NCBI RefSeq assembly: GCF_023283895.1
Contig: NZ_JAKILB010000007.1
Location: 1 to 64,000, forward strand
Direction: 5' to 3'
Length of the DNA: 64,000 bases
DNA from: Shewanella pneumatophori
GTDB lineage: Bacteria > Pseudomonadota > Gammaproteobacteria > Enterobacterales > Shewanellaceae
The notes beneath the pieces are model-generated. The model was not told the DNA's origin and made no database searches. It was given only the letters and a program-made list of their open reading frames with translations. Made by a program: the position numbers and the translations under genes. Position 1 is the first letter of the stretch. Each line of letters opens with the position of its first letter. Positions 61,192-64,000 of the stretch are shown here, one piece after another.

Positions 61192-62152
61192 CCGTATTTT
61201 AGCCATTTTGGCGTTAATCGTATTAATTGGTGCACTAGTATATGGATTAATCCTTGCTTACACCCCCAAGCCACAGCTACTGCAAGGGCAAATTGAAGCG
61301 CGTGAATATAACGTGTCATCTAAGGTGCCTGGCCGTGTTGAAGAAGTGTTGGTTAGACGCGGTGATAAAGTCACTGAAGGCGACTTGCTATACGCTATTT
61401 ACAGCCCAGAGTTAAAAGCGAAATTGATGCAAGCTGAGGGTGGCCGAGATGCGGCACTCGCCATGCAACAAGAAGCTGATAATGGTGCGCGTAAGCAACA
61501 AATTGCAGCATCTAAAGAACAATGGCTCAAGGCGCAAGCGGCAGCAAAATTAGCGCGTACTACTTTTGATCGCGTTGAAGTGCTGTTTAATGAAGGCGTG
61601 CTGGCTAGACAAAAACGCGACGAAGCCTTTACTCAGTGGCAAGCGGCTAAATATACCGAACAAGCAGCATTAGCCATGTATCAAATGGCAGATGAAGGTG
61701 CGCGAGTAGAAACCAAAGCTGCGGCAGCGGGTAATGCGCGTATGGCAGAAGGTGCGGTTAATGAAGTCACCGCAATTTTGGCAGACAGTCAAATGCGCTC
61801 ACCTAAAACGGGTGAGATCAGTGAAGTGTTATTACAAGCTGGCGAGCTAGCACCAAGTGGTTTCCCTGTGGTGAGTTTGATTGATATGAGCGATGCGTGG
61901 GCTGTGTTCCAAGTACGTGAAGATCAGCTTAAACAGTTTAAGCAAGGTGATGTGTTAAAGCTAACAATCCCAGCGCTGGATCAGCAAGTTGAGTTTACTG
62001 TTAGCCATATTTCCGTGATGGGCGACTTTGCGACTTGGCGTGCGACTGAGAGCGGCCATGACTTTGATATGCGTACTTTCCAGGTTGAGTTACGTCCCAA
62101 TAAGCCTATTGCCGATCTACGAGTAGGTATGTCGGTGCTATTCACCCTTTAA
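61181..62152 (+). CDS. HlyD-family periplasmic adaptor
   Basis: 323-aa membrane fusion protein. One N-terminal helix (about 7-27) precedes a biotinyl-lipoyl half (QIEAREYNVSSKVPGRVEEV, about 38-57), a helical hairpin (about 85-195) and a second lipoyl half (MRSPKTGEISEVLLQAGELA, about 206-225), then a beta-barrel. It links inner-membrane permeases to the TolC-like channel. RBS and start lie inside the end of the upstream gene. Confidence 0.92.
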   Translation: MRTNRILAILALIVLIGALVYGLILAYTPKPQLLQGQIEAREYNVSSKVPGRVEEVLVRRGDKVTEGDLLYAIYSPELKAKLMQAEGGRDAALAMQQEADNGARKQQIAASKEQWLKAQAAAKLARTTFDRVEVLFNEGVLARQKRDEAFTQWQAAKYTEQAALAMYQMADEGARVETKAAAAGNARMAEGAVNEVTAILADSQMRSPKTGEISEVLLQAGELAPSGFPVVSLIDMSDAWAVFQVREDQLKQFKQGDVLKLTIPALDQQVEFTVSHISVMGDFATWRATESGHDFDMRTFQVELRPNKPIADLRVGMSVLFTL

Positions 62153-62169
62153 GGCAAGAGAGGCAGGCA

Positions 62170-63351
62170 GTGATAAAGGCGCTAAAGCGAGAGTTTACCG
62201 CTCTGCAACACGACCCTTGGCAGTTAGCATTGGTTAGCTATATTCCGCTAATAAGCATTATTGCTCTTTGGTTGCTTTTTAGTGCGGGATTGCCCAGACA
62301 GCTCCCTGTAGCAGTAGTTGACTTGGATAATAGCCAAATCAGCCGCGCATTAGCACGGCAACTGCAAGCCAATCCAGTGACTAAGCCGATTAGCTACACA
62401 GGGCTACCAAGTGCAGAGGCGGCGATGAAGCAAGGTGAAGTCTATGCATTGCTAGTGCTGCCTTATGGTCTTAAGCGCGATTTACTGACCTCAAAAACAC
62501 CAACAATCGATATTCGCTATAACAGCCAGTTTTTACTGGTAGGTAAGCTATTGTCGAGCCAGTTACAAGCGAGCATGGCTGATGGCTTAAAACCCTTAGG
62601 TGAGCTTAAGTTGCTTGCTGCTGGTGTGCCTATGGAGCGCGTTGCAGTTAACTTAAGCCCAGTTAGCAGTCAAACAACCGCGTTGTTTAACCGCAACAAT
62701 AATTATGTCGGCTTTTTAGTACCGCCAGTATTAATTGCCTTGTTGCAGCTGGTGGCCATGATGGTATTTGCCAATAGCCTTAATCGTGAACTGCGCTGGA
62801 ATACCACTAAGCAATGGTATGAGTTAGGTGTCGGCAAAGTGATAGCAGCAAAAATAGCTTTCTATACGCCGCTAGTCTTGCTGCATGGTGGCTTTATTTT
62901 AGCGCTAATTTACCTGTATTTAGGCTTGCCTATCGCTGGCAGTATTGCCGTGCTGTTAATTGCTCAAACATTGATGTTGCTTGCGGTATGGCTGATTGTA
63001 TTGACGATTTTCTTCGTGCTAAAAGACAGTGCGCGAGTGATAAGTTTTTGCACCGCAATGTTTGCCCCAGCTTTTGCATTTATGGGAGTAACATTTCCCA
63101 CCCATGAAATGCCAGAGCTTGCCCAATGGTGGCGAGTGATAATGCCAACGAGTCACTATATTGAAACCCATATTGCCGTGGTGAGCTACGGCCAAAGTTT
63201 AATTGCGAGCTTGCCGCAAATGCTTAGTTATTGGGGCTTCTTACTATTGCTTATTCCTATCGTTATTTTTGCTAAGAAGGGCTTTGATGAGCCAGAATTA
63301 GAGGCTTTATCCGCTGCTTCAAAGTCAGCAGCTTTGGTAGAGGAGCAATAG
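62170..63351 (+). CDS. ABC-2 type transporter permease (first)
   Basis: 393 aa, GTG start at 62170 with GAGGCAGG upstream. One helix near the N-terminus (about 20-38), a large periplasmic domain (about 40-170), then five membrane helices (about 175-375). This matches ABC-2 exporters of the YhhJ/YbhS type that work with HlyD adaptors. No ATPase gene precedes it in this operon, which is unusual. Ends one base before the next gene. Confidence 0.88.
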   Translation: MIKALKREFTALQHDPWQLALVSYIPLISIIALWLLFSAGLPRQLPVAVVDLDNSQISRALARQLQANPVTKPISYTGLPSAEAAMKQGEVYALLVLPYGLKRDLLTSKTPTIDIRYNSQFLLVGKLLSSQLQASMADGLKPLGELKLLAAGVPMERVAVNLSPVSSQTTALFNRNNNYVGFLVPPVLIALLQLVAMMVFANSLNRELRWNTTKQWYELGVGKVIAAKIAFYTPLVLLHGGFILALIYLYLGLPIAGSIAVLLIAQTLMLLAVWLIVLTIFFVLKDSARVISFCTAMFAPAFAFMGVTFPTHEMPELAQWWRVIMPTSHYIETHIAVVSYGQSLIASLPQMLSYWGFLLLLIPIVIFAKKGFDEPELEALSAASKSAALVEEQ

Positions 63352-63352
63352 C

Positions 63353-64000
63353 ATGAGCCTGTTACAACTGATTTGGACCGAGCTTAAAGCTATTCTCGCA
63401 GATAAAACTATCGTTATTACCGTATTTGGCGGCGTGCTGTTTTACTCGATTTTGTATCCACTGCCGTATTTGCATCAAGTACCGACTGAGCAGCAACTTG
63501 TGGTTATTGATCATGATAGATCGTCGCTGAGTCGTCAGTTAGTGCGCCATGCTGATGCCAGCCCAAAAATAGCAGTGATTGCCGAACTAGGCTCTATTGA
63601 TGAAGCAAAGCGCTGGATTGAAACCGGCCGTGCGCACGGTTTGTTAGTGATCCCTGCTAACTTCAGACGCGACTTGCTGTTAGGTAAAGGCGTGACCTTA
63701 AGTTATGGCGGCGATGCCAGTTACTTTTTAATTTACTCGGCAGTGGCGGAAGGGCTGATTTCTGCCGGACTCGATGCGGGTAAAAATATTCAACGTTTAG
63801 GCATGTTAGCCCAAGGTGATAATGCTAAAGCCGTAGAGCAAAGCCTTAATGTCGTTAAGCTTAATAGCATACCTGCGTTTAATCCAAGTTTAGGCTATAC
63901 ACCGTATATTGTGCCGGGACTATTTTTACTTATATTGCATCAAACCTTGTTGATTGGCACAGGTATTTTAGGTGCAAGTCAGTGGAGTCAACGAGGCTAT
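63353..64000 (+). CDS. ABC-2 type transporter permease (second), partial
   Basis: The reading frame from ATG 63353 stays open for 216 codons to the window end. It starts MSLLQLIWTELKAIL, with a helix at about 23-37, then a periplasmic domain containing LVVIDHDRSSLSRQLVRHAD, which parallels the first permease's VVDLDNSQISRALARQL, so the two are paralogues. A second helix begins near 193. The C-terminal part lies outside the window. Probably forms a heterodimeric pore with the first. Confidence 0.85.
   Translation, partial: MSLLQLIWTELKAILADKTIVITVFGGVLFYSILYPLPYLHQVPTEQQLVVIDHDRSSLSRQLVRHADASPKIAVIAELGSIDEAKRWIETGRAHGLLVIPANFRRDLLLGKGVTLSYGGDASYFLIYSAVAEGLISAGLDAGKNIQRLGMLAQGDNAKAVEQSLNVVKLNSIPAFNPSLGYTPYIVPGLFLLILHQTLLIGTGILGASQWSQRGY

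Overview
The window reads as a stretch of chromosome from a Shewanella-like marine gammaproteobacterium. I base this on gene order (ubiE-ubiJ-ubiB-tatABC-tatD-hemB; hslVU next to a SPOR protein, argS and priA; a full MSHA pilus locus running into mreBCD-maf-rng-yhdP-nit-tldD), on protein similarity recalled from memory, and on moderate GC content. No database search was run. I see no phage, insertion sequence, CRISPR array, tRNA or toxin-antitoxin module, so this is mostly core genome.

Layout. (1) 1-690: the 3' end of a plus-strand rRNA operon (23S end, 5S, strong terminator), followed by an odd 5S-like palindromic element. (2) 840-9830: a long minus-strand operon in which UbiE, UbiJ and UbiB (ubiquinone synthesis) are followed by TatA, TatB and TatC (folded-protein export), a small periplasmic protein, TatD, a membrane diguanylate cyclase and HemB (haem synthesis). 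(3) 10030-14860: an arginase-family hydrolase and RraA on the minus strand, then a plus-strand group of surface or lipid-related genes: a tiny SemiSWEET/YgjV-like membrane protein with a structured leader, a PAP2 phosphatase, an MJ1255-type glycosyltransferase and a Crp-like regulator. (4) 14861-23005: minus-strand housekeeping genes (deoD, a DUF971 gene, hslU, hslV, an FtsN-like SPOR gene, argS, priA). (5) 23336-26873: a FimV-N-domain periplasmic protein, rpmE with a structured leader, a secreted thermonuclease-type protein and a short malic enzyme.

(6) 27215-47879: the MSHA type IV pilus cluster, mshH-I-I2-J-K-L-M-N-E-G-F followed by the pilin genes mshB, mshA1, mshA2, mshC, mshD, mshO, mshP and the giant mshQ. 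MshE powers assembly and carries a c-di-GMP-binding N-domain. MshI, I2, J and K make the inner-membrane alignment complex. MshL is the outer-membrane secretin. MshB/A/C/D/O/P are pilins, and MshQ is probably the tip or adhesin. There are two tandem MshA-type major pilins. (7) 48063-57990: mreB, mreC, mreD (rod shape), maf, rng (RNase G), yhdP (intermembrane lipid transport) and nit, mostly translationally coupled. (8) 58136-64000: tldD, then an efflux or secretion set made of a TolC-like channel, an HlyD-like adaptor and two ABC-2 permeases, the second cut by the window end.

The most unusual items are the 5S-derived inverted-repeat element (529-687), the start-codon-sequestering leader at 12022-12048, the tandem near-identical-headed mshA genes, the 77-base out-of-frame overlap of yhdP with nit, and a free-standing FimV N-domain protein next to rpmE. 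I did not find a clearly new multi-gene system.
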